A DNA stretch of 64,000 nt from Alphaproteobacteria bacterium (lineage in GTDB: Bacteria; Pseudomonadota; Alphaproteobacteria; Caulobacterales; Hyphomonadaceae). Shown here piece after piece: positions 36,855 through 46,403 of this stretch (the stretch's first letter is position 1; every line of letters starts with the position of its first letter). The stretch covers positions 124,001 through 188,000 of the forward strand of contig JAAEZZ010000002.1 in NCBI GenBank assembly GCA_018222605.1, read 5' to 3'. The notes below the pieces were generated by a model. It was not told where the DNA came from, ran no database searches, and saw only the letters and a list, made by a program, of their open reading frames with translations. A program made the position numbers and the translations under genes.

Positions 36855-37672
36855 CCACCGCCGAGGACGCCGCAGACGGGAACCCCGGCTGATCGGCAGG
36901 CGCGGGCGACATAGGCATCGCGGGCCTTCAAGCCGTCATCACTGAGAGACAAGAGCCCCAGCCGGTCCTCCTCATGCGGATCGACGCCGGCATTGTAGAA
37001 GACAATATCCGGCGAAGTGCCCAGCGCAGCCTCGACCAACTCTTTCAGCGCAGACAAATAGGCCGCATCGCCCGTGCCCTTGGGTACGCCGATGTCGAGA
37101 TCAGACGGCGGCTTGTCACGCGGCCAGTTCTGCTCGCAATGGAGCGAGGCGGTAAAGACGCGCGGATCATAGCGGAAGATCAATGCCGTGCCATCGCCCT
37201 GATGGACATCGCAATCAATGACCGCGACGCGCTGCACCGTGTGGTCATCCAGCAACAGCTTTCCCGCTACGCCGACATCATTGAACACGCAGAAGCCTGC
37301 CCCACCCTCCGGCCCGGCATGGTGGCTGCCGCCTGCCAGGTTTACCGCGGCCCCCTGCTCCAGCGCGTAGCGCGCGGCGAGGATGGTGCCTGCGACAGAG
37401 GCTGACGAGCGCCGCGCAATCGCGGGCGTGATCTCGAAGCCGACCTTGCGGGCAGCTTTGGCGTCCAGCGTCTGCGTCAGGATGGCGGTGACATAGGCTT
37501 CGTCATGGGCGAGCTGCAACTCATCCGCGCTGGCATAGCCGGGCAGGATGAAGTCATGGCCGTCTTCGCGCAGCAGCTCTGCCACGAGCGCATATTTGCG
37601 CATCGGGAAGCGATGGTCATCGGCCACGGTCTTGGCGTCATAATCAGGGTGGTGGACAATCGGCAGGCGCAT
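36770..37672 (-). CDS. histone deacetylase family (acetylpolyamine/acetyl-lysine amidohydrolase-like) protein
   Basis: A 300-residue arginase/deacetylase-fold enzyme. Active-site segments: GGSHHAGPEGGAGFCVFND (His pair), IDCDVHQGDGT (zinc ligands) and FYNAGVDPHEED (third zinc Asp). Bacterial members deacetylate small amines or proteins in the cytosol. The final residues (GEALTSHR) are encoded within the palindromic DNA that ends the DUF559 cassette, so the native C terminus may have been altered by it. Start at ATG 37672. Confidence 0.92.
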   Translation of the reverse strand: MRLPIVHHPDYDAKTVADDHRFPMRKYALVAELLREDGHDFILPGYASADELQLAHDEAYVTAILTQTLDAKAARKVGFEITPAIARRSSASVAGTILAARYALEQGAAVNLAGGSHHAGPEGGAGFCVFNDVGVAGKLLLDDHTVQRVAVIDCDVHQGDGTALIFRYDPRVFTASLHCEQNWPRDKPPSDLDIGVPKGTGDAAYLSALKELVEAALGTSPDIVFYNAGVDPHEEDRLGLLSLSDDGLKARDAYVARACRSAGVPVCGVLGGGYARDALAVARRHTFLVEAFGEALTSHR

Positions 37673-37808
37673 CAAGCCGGGAACCTAAAGGGTTTTTCGC
37701 CCATTTCCACTTATGCAAAGCAGGCATAAGTGAATTCAGGCCAGCCCGCCTACTGCCCTTGCCAAAGCCTGCGCATATTCGCTTCAACAGACGCGAAAGG
37801 AGATCGAC

Positions 37809-38504
37809 ATGATCGATTTCAGACCCTTCAACAAGCTTGGCCGGTTCCGAAATGACTGGCTGAACGCCAATTACCATTTTTCCTTCTCTGGCTATCACGA
37901 TCCCAGCCGCATGGGCGAAGGCGCCCTGCGCGTATGGAATGATGACACGATCCAGCCGCATACGGGCTTTCCGCCCCATGGCCACCAGTCGATGGAGATC
38001 ATCACCTATGTCCGCAAAGGCGCGATCACGCACAAGGATTCCATGGGCAATACCGGCCGCACGGAAGCGGGCGATGTTCAGGTGATGAGCGCCGGCAGCG
38101 GCATCCAGCATTCGGAATGGAATGCCGAGGATGAAGAAACGACGCTGTTCCAGATCTGGATCCTGCCCCGCACGCAAGGCGGCCAGCCCGGCTGGGGCGC
38201 GCGAAAATTCCCGAAAGGCGACCGGTCCGGCAAATGGGCGGTGCTGGCCTCCGGCACAGGCGATCAGGACAGCCTGGTGATCAATCAGGACGCCAATGTG
38301 CTGGGCGCAACGCTGAAAGCCGGCGAAAGCCTGACATATGAGGTCAAAGCTGGCCGCCATGGCTACCTCGTGCTGGCGGAAGGCTCTGTCCGTCTGAATG
38401 GTCAGGCGATGACGGCCCGCGACGGCGCGGCCATTACCGGCGCGGAAAGCCTGACGCTGGAAGGCATCGAGGACGCGGAAATCGTGTTCGTGGACACGAT
38501 TTAA
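37809..38504 (+). CDS. pirin family protein
   Basis: A 231-residue bicupin. The N-terminal cupin keeps the metal-binding His/Glu set of pirins: FPPHGHQSMEIITYV and the downstream GSGIQHSEWN. The RFRNDWLNANYHFSFSGYHD segment is the pirin hallmark. YhhW-type relatives have quercetinase activity in vitro; the natural substrate is unknown. It has a strong AAAGGAG ahead of the ATG and is monocistronic. Confidence 0.93.
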   Translation: MIDFRPFNKLGRFRNDWLNANYHFSFSGYHDPSRMGEGALRVWNDDTIQPHTGFPPHGHQSMEIITYVRKGAITHKDSMGNTGRTEAGDVQVMSAGSGIQHSEWNAEDEETTLFQIWILPRTQGGQPGWGARKFPKGDRSGKWAVLASGTGDQDSLVINQDANVLGATLKAGESLTYEVKAGRHGYLVLAEGSVRLNGQAMTARDGAAITGAESLTLEGIEDAEIVFVDTI

Positions 38505-38584
38505 GCCCCCTCACGCGGCTGTGACTTTGGGTGAGCGGGGGCAGCGTGATATGCTGCAAGCAGAACAGATCAGGAGATACTCCG

Positions 38585-39073
38585 ATGAAAAAGCTAGCCC
38601 CCCTTGCCGCCCTTGCCCTGCTGGCCGCCCCTGTAGCGCTCGCCGGGGAAATCAATGTCAGCTATGACCCGGAATTCGCCGAGAAACTGCAGGATGAATA
38701 TGGCGCGCGCGAAGGCGAATACCTGACGCATGAAATCCAGGAAGACCTGACGCGCCAGCTGTCCAAGGCGAAACTGGATATCCCGCGCATCGACGTCACC
38801 ATTCTGGACGCCCAGCCCAACAAACCGACCTTCAAACAGCTCGGCGATACGCCTGGACTTGATTACAGCGCGTCCAAAAGCATCGGCGGCATGAAGCTTT
38901 CCGCCGTGGCCTATGATGCGGATGGAAACCCGACCGGCGATCTGACCTATAAATGGTATGAGACAGATATTCGTCTTGCCGGCATCAGCACCTGGCACGA
39001 TGCTCAGCGGGCGTCTGACAAATTCTCACGGAAATTCGTGAAAGAACTCACCGCAGACAAAGGCGGCAGCTAA
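38585..39073 (+). CDS. exported DUF3016-like protein
   Basis: A 162-residue protein with a clear Sec signal (MKKLAPLAALALLAAPVALA|GE). The mature part has alternating strands and helices with EINVSYDPEFAEKLQDEY, FTxxDI-type strand KLDIPRIDVTILDAQPNKP and a C-terminal WHDAQRASDKFSRKFVKEL. The pattern resembles DUF3016 (periplasmic, unknown function), with moderate certainty. AGGAGA precedes the ATG. It ends 27 bases before a terminator hairpin. Confidence 0.65.
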   Translation: MKKLAPLAALALLAAPVALAGEINVSYDPEFAEKLQDEYGAREGEYLTHEIQEDLTRQLSKAKLDIPRIDVTILDAQPNKPTFKQLGDTPGLDYSASKSIGGMKLSAVAYDADGNPTGDLTYKWYETDIRLAGISTWHDAQRASDKFSRKFVKELTADKGGS

Positions 39074-39100
39074 ACCCCCCTTTGTCTGAGCCTTCCAAGA

Positions 39101-39133
39101 GCCCCCGGATGCTACGCATTCGGGGGGCCTTTC
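39101..39133. terminator. bidirectional-looking terminator hairpin
   Basis: GCCCCCGGATGC and GCATTCGGGGGGC pair around TAC, followed by CTTTC on the + strand. It sits between the convergent DUF3016-like gene and queD. Confidence 0.7.
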
Positions 39134-39137
39134 AGGA

Positions 39138-39557
39138 TCAGAGTACCAGTTCGCAGCGCTCATTCAGGCTGGGCCGTGCCAGCGCCACGCGCTTAAGCCC
39201 CGGCAGGCCGTCCGTCAGATCTGCCGCCGCCCAGAGGCAAATACGCTCCAGCGTCGGCACGTCGAGGCCCGGAATCTCGTTCAGCAGGGTATGGTCCAGC
39301 TTGGCCGCCGTGGCCTGCAGGCACGCCGTCAGATGGGAAAAATCCTCCACCCACTGCTCGCCCGGCTTCACAACACCCGCAACGGTCGCTTCCAGCTGGA
39401 AGGAATGGCCGTGCATGTTGCGGTAAGGATGGCCTTCCGGCTTGCCACCCATGAAATGCGCTGCCTCGAAATTCACCGATTTGGTGATCTCGAAAACGCG
39501 GCCTTCCGGGGAAAGCGTCGTGTGCGCGGCGCTGGATGTTTCAAGCTTCGTGGTCAT
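39138..39557 (-). CDS. queD: 6-carboxy-5,6,7,8-tetrahydropterin synthase
   Basis: A 139-residue QueD/PTPS-fold enzyme. Zinc ligands: His in FEAAHFM, and the pair in NMHGHSF; the catalytic Cys/His/Asp region follows (WVEDFSHL; DHTLLNEIPG; PTLERICLW). It converts dihydroneopterin triphosphate to carboxy-tetrahydropterin, the first queuosine-specific step. It lies 135 bases downstream of queC on the same strand. Start ATG at 39557. Confidence 0.93.
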   Translation of the reverse strand: MTTKLETSSAAHTTLSPEGRVFEITKSVNFEAAHFMGGKPEGHPYRNMHGHSFQLEATVAGVVKPGEQWVEDFSHLTACLQATAAKLDHTLLNEIPGLDVPTLERICLWAAADLTDGLPGLKRVALARPSLNERCELVL

Positions 39558-39692
39558 GGCGGTGTGGTTCAATGTCCGGTATCTGGCGGGCCTGAACAGG
39601 TGGCCCGCACGAATTTTGCCCCCAAATGATGGAAAACGGGCAAAAAGTCCAGTTTTTAAGGCTGTTTCGGCTGCGAGAGGCCCGGCGTGCCG

Positions 39693-40400
39693 TCAGCGGC
39701 TGGCAGCCCATTTCTCCCAGCCCTTAGCGCGCAGCTCGCAGGCCGGACAAGTGCCGCAGCCATGCCCCCACTCATGCAGCTCTCCGCGCTCGCCCAGATA
39801 ACAGGTATGGGTATCCTTCACGATCAGCTGCACCAGCGCATCCCCACCCAGTTGCTGCGCCAGCGCCCAGGTTTCAGCCTTGTCGATATACATCAGTGGG
39901 GTGTCTATCCGTATGGGAACATCGAGGCCGAGACGCAGCGTTTCGGCCTGCGCGGCCATCGTGTCAGCCCGGCAGTCGGGATACCCGGAATAGTCCGTCT
40001 CGCACATGCCGCCGACCAGAACGCCGAGGCCCCGGCGGCTGGCCAGCGCGCCAGCGAGCGTCAGGAACAGCAGATTGCGGCCCGGAACAAAAGTTGACGG
40101 CAAGCCGGCCTCGGTCATCTCGATGCTGACCTCATGCGTCATGGCCGTCTCGCCCAGGCTTTTCAGCACAGTGGCATCCAGCATGTGATCCTCACCCAGA
40201 CGCTCGCCCCACAGGGGATTCATCGCGGCGATCCCCTGCCGGACGGTCTCCCGGCATGTCAGCTCGATCCTGTGGCGCTGACCATAGTCGAAGCCCACGG
40301 TCTCCACTCGCTCAAAGCGGGAAAGCGCCGAGGCCAGGCAGGTCGTCGAATCCTGTCCGCCGGAGAACAAAACCAATGCAGAAGAAGAAGGATCAGTCAT
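39693..40400 (-). CDS. queC: 7-cyano-7-deazaguanine synthase
   Basis: A 235-residue ATP-dependent enzyme that makes preQ0 from 7-carboxy-7-deazaguanine. The PP-loop motif [13 protein letters not shown] is near residue 10. The C-terminal zinc site is [20 protein letters not shown] plus AC. Family start at ATG 40400 ([10 protein letters not shown]). With queD it supplies queuosine for tRNA; queE and queF are not in this window. Confidence 0.95.
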   Translation of the reverse strand: MTDPSSSALVLFSGGQDSTTCLASALSRFERVETVGFDYGQRHRIELTCRETVRQGIAAMNPLWGERLGEDHMLDATVLKSLGETAMTHEVSIEMTEAGLPSTFVPGRNLLFLTLAGALASRRGLGVLVGGMCETDYSGYPDCRADTMAAQAETLRLGLDVPIRIDTPLMYIDKAETWALAQQLGGDALVQLIVKDTHTCYLGERGELHEWGHGCGTCPACELRAKGWEKWAASR

Positions 40401-40611
40401 GTCTTCGCCTGTATCAGGCCGGACAGTCACGGCCAAGCTGGGCGTAACATTTTTAACACCCCCTATTTTTTCCCTATGTCTTACGCTTCGGCAATGTTGA
40501 CAGACCCGTCATCCATGCAGTCTGATACAAAGCGAAGCAGGCCCGCCAAGAGGCTCGCTCGGTACAAATTGCTCGAGGCCAGCAATCAAGCGGCCCGAGG
40601 GGAGGAAAAAA

Positions 40612-43527
40612 ATGCGATTTAAACGACACTCGAAGTGCGTCTGGCTGGCAGGTGCGTCCGCCATGGTGATCGGTCTGGCCGCTCCCGCAGCGGTTGCACA
40701 AGAGGACACCGGTGAAACGCAACGCACCCTGTCCACCGTGACGGTCACGACGCAAAAAACGGAAGAATCCATCCAGGATGTTCCGATCGCAGTCTCGGCT
40801 TTCGATGAAGACGCTTTGGCAAAGATGCAGCTCGCCGGCGGGCCGGATCTGGTCAAATCCATACCGAACGTCAACTTCACCAAAGGCAACTTCACAGGCT
40901 ACAACTTCCGTATCCGGGGTATTGGCGTTGATGCCGTGTCAACGTCTGCCGATAATGGTGTGGGTGTGCACCAGAATGATATTCCGCTTACCTCAAACAA
41001 CCTTTTTGAAGCGGAGTTCTACGATATTGAGCGTATCGAGGTGCTGCGTGGCCCACAGGGCACACTCTACGGCCGGAACGCTACAGGTGGTGTGTTCAAC
41101 CTGATCACGGCAAAGCCTGTACTGGGAGAATACCAGGCCAATATTGATCTGACATACGGAAACTATGACACCTTCAAGGCCAAAGGTATGGTCAACGTGC
41201 CGATCGGCGAAAGCCTTGCCTTCCGTCTGGCCGGCTCTCTTTTGCAGCGTGGCGGGTATGTCGACAACATCACGACCGGAAACGAAATCGATGACCGGGA
41301 CCTTTTCAGTGTACGGGCGACCCTTGCCTGGGAGCCGACAGACCGGTTGAGAGGCTGGGTGAGCTATGAGCATTTCGAGGAAGACGACAACCGCCTTCGT
41401 TCCGGCAAGCAATTCTGTAAGAAGGATGCCAACCTCACTACCTTTGCCGGCATTGCCATTGAGCCAGACGACCAGAACATCACCTCTCTTGGCTGTGAGG
41501 ATGCGCCGCTTTCAGAGTCTAAAGACCGTGTGAACTCCACAGGTACGCTGGCTGGCTCCTGGGGTGTCGTGGCAGGTCTCTCAGACGGTGACGTCTACCT
41601 TCGACCGGCCCTCAGCGATGAACGCACCATCGAATCCGTCATCGACCCACGCTATCAGGCCGAGACGGATTTCTTCTCCTGGAAGGCCGAGTTTGACCTG
41701 ACAGACTCGCTGCTTCTGACATATCTGGGCAGCTACAATGAATCCGAACGGTATTCCGAGGAAGACTATAACAAGAGTGTTCCGGACATTCCCTTCAATG
41801 ATCTGTCAGCCATCCCGCCAGGGCTCAGCACGCAGGCAGACCTTTACAATGCCCTCTTCCCGGGTGGGTTCGTCAGCGACCCGCAGCTGGGCACCTTCAA
41901 CCAGTTGACCACTTATGACCTGTCAGGTGGACAGTCGGAGCAAACCACTCACGAAATTCGTCTGCAGTCTGATTTTTCGGGCCGCTTCAATTTCAACCTT
42001 GGTGCCATCTCGGTCAACTATGAGACAGGCGGAGCTGATGACATCGGCGAAAGCTATTACGTGATGTCCAACACACTGACGGCCATCACGCAGTTCAACA
42101 ATGCTGTCTATCAGGCAACCTATGATGCCGTGATCGGCGGAGGCGGCACGGCAGACCAAGCCGCTGCAGCGGCAGCTGCCCAGGCCCCGTTCGGCGGGCT
42201 CACACCTGTTGACACCAGTGGCGACGGCGAAGGCTCGCTACGGGGCAACATCAATAATCTGGGCCGAAACTATTTCCGCTCTGTTACACCCTACAAGCTG
42301 GATTCCTTCGCGGTCTTCGGTGAGGGATATTATGATCTCACAGATGATTTGCAGCTCACTGTCGGCCTGCGCTACACCAGCGATGACAAAACGGTTCAAA
42401 ACATCCCGACTTATCTGTTCACACCGGTCTCCGTACGCCCGGATCCGCTGGTTCCGGTTCCGTCAGCCACGTCAGCAAACGGTATCGTGAATAAAAAGTT
42501 TGAGGAAGTTACCGGCCGGATCGGCTTCGACTGGTCACCAGATCTCAGCTTCAGCGAAGACACGTTGATCTACGCCTTCTATTCCAAGGGCTATAAGGGC
42601 GGTGGCATCAACCCGCCGCAACCGCAAGGCACGCCCAGCATAGTGCCCGAAACCTTTGAGCCGGAATTCATCAATGCGTTCGAAGTCGGTACCAAGAACA
42701 CATTGGCGAACGGCGCACTGCAACTGAATGCCACGGCATTCTACTATGACTATGAAGGTTATCAGGTCTCCCAGATCGTCAACCGCACCTCTGCCAACAT
42801 CAACGTGGATGCAGAAATCAAGGGTCTGGAACTCGAAACGATCTGGAATCCGGCATCAACCTTTGTGGTCAACGCCAATCTCGGTCTGCTGGATGCCAAG
42901 GTAAAAGACACCGAAGCTATCGATGTTTTAGACCGTACGGCAGGTGACCCAAACTATATTGCTTTGAAGAATCCATTCGATGCTTCAAACTGTGTGATTT
43001 CCTCGCAAGCCTATGCAACGGTTCTGGGGGCGATCCAGGGCGGCCTTCTCGCTGAGGGCTCAACGCTCGGGCTTTGCACCGGCGCTTTCGCAGGTCAGGA
43101 ATCCACCTTCGGCCTGCCGGAAGGCTCTTTCACGCCGGGCCAGGGCTTCGCCAAGGATCTGGACGGCAACAAGCTGCCGGGTACACCGGATATGACTCTC
43201 AGCGTGGGGGCGGAATACACTTGGGAAGCCGTGTCCAACTCTAATTGGGATGTTCGTATTCGTGCGGACTATTACTACCAGGCAGAGAGCTACAGCCGCA
43301 TGTGGAACACCGCACGTGACAAGCTGGACAGCTGGGAAAACCTGAACTTGTCCCTGCAATTCTACAATGATCCATCTCAAATTCAGGTCGAGCTTTTCGG
43401 CAAGAATGTCATGGACCAGGACAACATCACCGGTGCGTACCTGACGGACGATTCCTCAGGTCTCTTCACGAACGCCTACTATAATGAGCCCAGAACCTAC
43501 GGGATCCGCGTCAGCAAGACCTGGTAG
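40612..43527 (+). CDS. TonB-dependent receptor
   Basis: A 971-residue outer-membrane receptor. A Sec signal ends at PAAVAQ; the next stretch (LSTVTVTTQKTEESIQDVPIA) contains the TonB-box region and start of the plug domain. IERIEVLRGPQGTLYGRNAT is the plug signature. A long beta-barrel follows, ending with YNEPRTYGIRVSKTW, a terminal aromatic residue as required for Bam insertion. The substrate is unknown; there is no sigma/anti-sigma pair nearby. It ends at a strong terminator, so it is monocistronic. Confidence 0.95.
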   Translation: MRFKRHSKCVWLAGASAMVIGLAAPAAVAQEDTGETQRTLSTVTVTTQKTEESIQDVPIAVSAFDEDALAKMQLAGGPDLVKSIPNVNFTKGNFTGYNFRIRGIGVDAVSTSADNGVGVHQNDIPLTSNNLFEAEFYDIERIEVLRGPQGTLYGRNATGGVFNLITAKPVLGEYQANIDLTYGNYDTFKAKGMVNVPIGESLAFRLAGSLLQRGGYVDNITTGNEIDDRDLFSVRATLAWEPTDRLRGWVSYEHFEEDDNRLRSGKQFCKKDANLTTFAGIAIEPDDQNITSLGCEDAPLSESKDRVNSTGTLAGSWGVVAGLSDGDVYLRPALSDERTIESVIDPRYQAETDFFSWKAEFDLTDSLLLTYLGSYNESERYSEEDYNKSVPDIPFNDLSAIPPGLSTQADLYNALFPGGFVSDPQLGTFNQLTTYDLSGGQSEQTTHEIRLQSDFSGRFNFNLGAISVNYETGGADDIGESYYVMSNTLTAITQFNNAVYQATYDAVIGGGGTADQAAAAAAAQAPFGGLTPVDTSGDGEGSLRGNINNLGRNYFRSVTPYKLDSFAVFGEGYYDLTDDLQLTVGLRYTSDDKTVQNIPTYLFTPVSVRPDPLVPVPSATSANGIVNKKFEEVTGRIGFDWSPDLSFSEDTLIYAFYSKGYKGGGINPPQPQGTPSIVPETFEPEFINAFEVGTKNTLANGALQLNATAFYYDYEGYQVSQIVNRTSANINVDAEIKGLELETIWNPASTFVVNANLGLLDAKVKDTEAIDVLDRTAGDPNYIALKNPFDASNCVISSQAYATVLGAIQGGLLAEGSTLGLCTGAFAGQESTFGLPEGSFTPGQGFAKDLDGNKLPGTPDMTLSVGAEYTWEAVSNSNWDVRIRADYYYQAESYSRMWNTARDKLDSWENLNLSLQFYNDPSQIQVELFGKNVMDQDNITGAYLTDDSSGLFTNAYYNEPRTYGIRVSKTW

Positions 43528-43550
43528 ACCCGGGATCTGACCACACTCAT

Positions 43551-43586
43551 GGGGGCGGCCTTTGCGGGCCGCCCCCATTTTATTTG
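43551..43586 (+). terminator. strong rho-independent terminator
   Basis: GGGGGCGGCC and GGCCGCCCCC form a perfect 10-bp stem with loop TTTGCG, followed by ATTTTATTT. It ends the TonB-dependent receptor transcript. Confidence 0.92.
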
Positions 43587-43650
43587 GCCTTAGACGCCCG
43601 CTGCCCTATTGTTCCCGACAAACAAGCCATCTTTACAGGAGACCTGCCCC

Positions 43651-44811
43651 ATGCGCATCGCCAACCTGATTTCCCTCACCGCCTTGCTCGCGGCCTGCGG
43701 CGGGTCAGCCGACCAGAAGAGCCCGGCCGCAACAAGCGATTTCGACGTGAAACTCACTCCCATCGTCACCGACACGGAATGGCCATGGGGCATGGCATTC
43801 CTGCCAAATGGAGACCTGCTTTTCACAGAGAAGGAACGCGGCCTGCGATATGTCGCTGGCGGTGAAGGCGCACCCGCGCCGGTCCGCGGCCTGCCGGATG
43901 CCTATACTGAAGGCCAGGCTGGCTATCTGGGCATCACTCTGGACCCGGACTTTGATACCAACCGCCTCGTCTACATTTCCTATTCCAAGGGTGATGACGC
44001 CGCCAATGCCGCCGCCGTGATCAAGGGCCGCCTGAGCAATGACAACACCGTGCTTGAGGATGTGACGGAAATCTTCTGGGCCGACCCGCGCGACACGGCC
44101 TATCATTATGGCTCGCGCCTGCAATTTGCCAATGACGGCACGCTGTACGTCTCTCTCGGGGAGGGCTTCAAATACATGAAGGATGCCCAGGACCCAAAGA
44201 TCACACATGGCTCCATCGTCCGCATCAATACAGATGGCAGCATCCCGCCGGATAATCCGTTTGCAGACGGCAAGGATGGCAATCCGGCCGTTTGGTCCTA
44301 TGGTCATCGCAATGTCCAGGGCCTCTATTATGATAAAGACACCGGCACACTCTATGAAACAGAGCATGGTCCCAAGGGCGGCGATGAGCTTAATATCATC
44401 AAGCCCGGCGCCAATTATGGCTGGCCCGTCATCACCTATGGCGTAAACTATGATGGCACGGTGATCACCGAGAAAACCGAAATGGCGGGCATGGAACAAC
44501 CCCTGACCTATTGGGTGCCGTCGATTGCACCGGCGGGCCTCACCATGCTGACCAGCGATGTCTATCCCGGCTGGAAGGGCGATCTCTTCACAGGCGGCAT
44601 GAACGGCCCGGCCGGGCTGGAGCTGACTCGTATCGACATGGAAGACGGCCAGGTGGTCGGCAAGGAATCCCTGTTCGATGGCGAATATCCGATCCGCGAT
44701 GTCATTCAGGGCCCAGATGGTCACCTCTATGTTGCGACAAAGAATTTTGACGGCATCTACCGCGTGGATGTCATTGAGGCCGCTGCCGACGGCGAGGCCG
44801 ACACGGAATAA
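43651..44811 (+). CDS. PQQ-dependent sugar dehydrogenase-like lipoprotein (soluble aldose dehydrogenase family)
   Basis: A 386-residue beta-propeller. The leader MRIANLISLTALLAAC carries a lipobox (LAAC), so the protein is anchored in the envelope. Family motifs: WPWGMAFLPNGDLLFTE, HYGSRLQFANDGTLYVSLGE, YGHRNVQGL, EHGPKGGDELNII and NYGWPVITYG; the His, Arg and Lys that bind PQQ in YliI/Asd enzymes are at expected places. It likely oxidises aldoses to lactones using PQQ; the electron acceptor is unknown. AGGAGA precedes the ATG at 43651. Confidence 0.9.
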   Translation: MRIANLISLTALLAACGGSADQKSPAATSDFDVKLTPIVTDTEWPWGMAFLPNGDLLFTEKERGLRYVAGGEGAPAPVRGLPDAYTEGQAGYLGITLDPDFDTNRLVYISYSKGDDAANAAAVIKGRLSNDNTVLEDVTEIFWADPRDTAYHYGSRLQFANDGTLYVSLGEGFKYMKDAQDPKITHGSIVRINTDGSIPPDNPFADGKDGNPAVWSYGHRNVQGLYYDKDTGTLYETEHGPKGGDELNIIKPGANYGWPVITYGVNYDGTVITEKTEMAGMEQPLTYWVPSIAPAGLTMLTSDVYPGWKGDLFTGGMNGPAGLELTRIDMEDGQVVGKESLFDGEYPIRDVIQGPDGHLYVATKNFDGIYRVDVIEAAADGEADTE

Positions 44812-44838
44812 TCCGGCGCAGCCTGCGCTGCGCGCAGG

Positions 44839-45444
44839 TCAGACGCCCCGGCGGGACCGGAGCGCGGCGGCGAGTGTTCCATCATCCAGATGGTCTAGTT
44901 CGCCGCCCACCGGAACGCCGTGGGCCAGGCGCGTCACGCTGGCGCCTTTCCCTTCCAGCAAGTCTGCCACATAATGGGCTGTGGTCTGGCCATCGACCGT
45001 GGCATTCAGGGCCAGGATCACTTCGCGAATGTCGCCCGCCTCAACCCGGCTGATCAGGCTCGCAATGTTGAGATCTTCCGGCGTGATGCCGTCAATCGCT
45101 GACAAGACACCGCCCAGAACATGATAGCGCCCGCGAAAGGCCCCGCCCCGCTCCAGCGCCCACAGATCCGGCACGTCTTCCACAACACAGATCAGGCTGT
45201 CATCGCGGCCGTCGGCCTGACACACCGCACAGGGCTGTATCGTGTCGAAGTTTCCGCAGATCTGGCAGCGGTCAATTTTCTCACCCGCCTCTGCCAGCGC
45301 ATCGGCCAGCGGCTTCAGCAGCGTGTCGCGGCGCTTCAGCAGAAACAGCGCCACGCGCCGCGCAGACCGGGGGCCAAGCCCCGGCAGGCGAGAGATCAAC
45401 TCGATCAGACGAAGAATTTCCGGGCCGGCAGAACGTTGTGACAT
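44839..45444 (-). CDS. recR: recombination mediator RecR
   Basis: A 201-residue RecR. An HhH motif ([17 protein letters not shown]), the Cys4 zinc finger (CQICGNFD...PCAVC) and the TOPRIM domain ([26 protein letters not shown]) are all present. RecFOR loads RecA on gapped DNA. dnaX and the YbaB gene that usually precede recR are absent; ctrA lies upstream instead. Start ATG at 45444. Confidence 0.96.
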   Translation of the reverse strand: MSQRSAGPEILRLIELISRLPGLGPRSARRVALFLLKRRDTLLKPLADALAEAGEKIDRCQICGNFDTIQPCAVCQADGRDDSLICVVEDVPDLWALERGGAFRGRYHVLGGVLSAIDGITPEDLNIASLISRVEAGDIREVILALNATVDGQTTAHYVADLLEGKGASVTRLAHGVPVGGELDHLDDGTLAAALRSRRGV

Positions 45445-45496
45445 ATGCCCAATGTCAGTTATTTGCCCGCTCTTGCAAGCGGGCATCTGAAAAGAA

Positions 45497-45525
45497 GACC
45501 CCCCGGCCAGGGGGACCGGGGGGTC
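45497..45525 (-). terminator. ctrA terminator
   Basis: Perfect 10-bp stem GACCCCCCGG/CCGGGGGGTC with a 9-base loop. On the minus strand the T-rich TCTTCTTTTC follows. It lies 28 bases after the ctrA stop. Confidence 0.85.
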
Positions 45526-45553
45526 TGGAGGACTCTTAAGTCAAGGCAGCCTT

Positions 45554-46267
45554 TCAGGCGGCTTCCTCAATCTCGTTTGTTTTCGAGCTCGGGCGCGGGT
45601 CACGGAGCACATAGCCGCGGCCCCAGACGGTTTCGATATAATGGTTACCACCGGTCGCCTGCTGCAGCTTCTTGCGCAGCTTACAAATGAACACGTCGAT
45701 GATCTTCAGTTCCGGCTCATCCATCCCGCCATAGAGGTGGTTGAGGAACATTTCCTTGGTCAGCGTCGTGCCCTTGCGCAGCGAGAGCAGTTCGAACATC
45801 TGGTATTCCTTGCCGGTCAGGTGAACGCGCTCGTCGTCTACTTCCACCGTCTTGGCATCCAGGTTGACGATGATTTCGCCTGTGCGGATCACGCTCTCGG
45901 CATGGCCTTTGGAGCGGCGCACAATGGCTGTGATACGGGCAATCAGCTCGTCTTTGTTAAACGGTTTGGTCAGGTAATCGTCTGCGCCGTAGCCGAGTGT
46001 CTTAACCTTGGCTTCGATGTCAGGGTTACCGGACAGGATCATGACCGGCGTGTTCACACGGCCCATCCGCAGCTGTTTGAGCACCTCATACCCGGAGATA
46101 TCCGGCAGGGAGAGGTCCAGCACGATCATGTCGTATTCGTAGACTTTTCCGAGGTCGACGCCTTCTTCGCCAAGGTCGGTCGTATAGATGTTGAAGCCCG
46201 CAGCTTTCAGCATCAGCTCGATTGAACGCGCGACAGCGCTATCGTCTTCAATAAGCAGGACGCGCAT
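45554..46267 (-). CDS. ctrA: cell-cycle master response regulator CtrA
   Basis: A 237-residue OmpR-type regulator almost identical in pattern to Caulobacter CtrA. Receiver: acidic pair EDD near residue 8, phospho-Asp51 (IVLDLSLPD), Lys in [12 protein letters not shown]-binding domain: [40 protein letters not shown] and [11 protein letters not shown]. The C terminus ends in Ala-Ala, the ClpXP degron in Caulobacter. It represses replication initiation and activates flagellar and division genes. Its promoter has GANTC sites and a CtrA-box-like site; it has its own terminator. Confidence 0.98.
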   Translation of the reverse strand: MRVLLIEDDSAVARSIELMLKAAGFNIYTTDLGEEGVDLGKVYEYDMIVLDLSLPDISGYEVLKQLRMGRVNTPVMILSGNPDIEAKVKTLGYGADDYLTKPFNKDELIARITAIVRRSKGHAESVIRTGEIIVNLDAKTVEVDDERVHLTGKEYQMFELLSLRKGTTLTKEMFLNHLYGGMDEPELKIIDVFICKLRKKLQQATGGNHYIETVWGRGYVLRDPRPSSKTNEIEEAA

Positions 46268-46403
46268 TATCTCGTCTCCCGAATCAACTTACGACCAAAC
46301 TAGTCGCATTTCCTATTAAAGTGAATCCTACGGACTGATCCTTTAACGAAGGTTAACGAGCCGTGCGATTTGCCTCAAAAAAGTTCTACTTTCTTCACAC
46401 AGA
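46268..46403 (-). promoter_or_regulatory. ctrA promoter region
   Basis: Two GAATC sites (GANTC, the CcrM target) lie here: one about 15 bases upstream of the ctrA ATG, the other around 46323-46327. A CtrA-box-like TTTA-N7-TTAAC lies at 46342-46357 (consensus TTAA-N7-TTAA). This fits methylation-state control and autoregulation as known in Caulobacter; the sites are read by eye, not scored. Confidence 0.6.
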
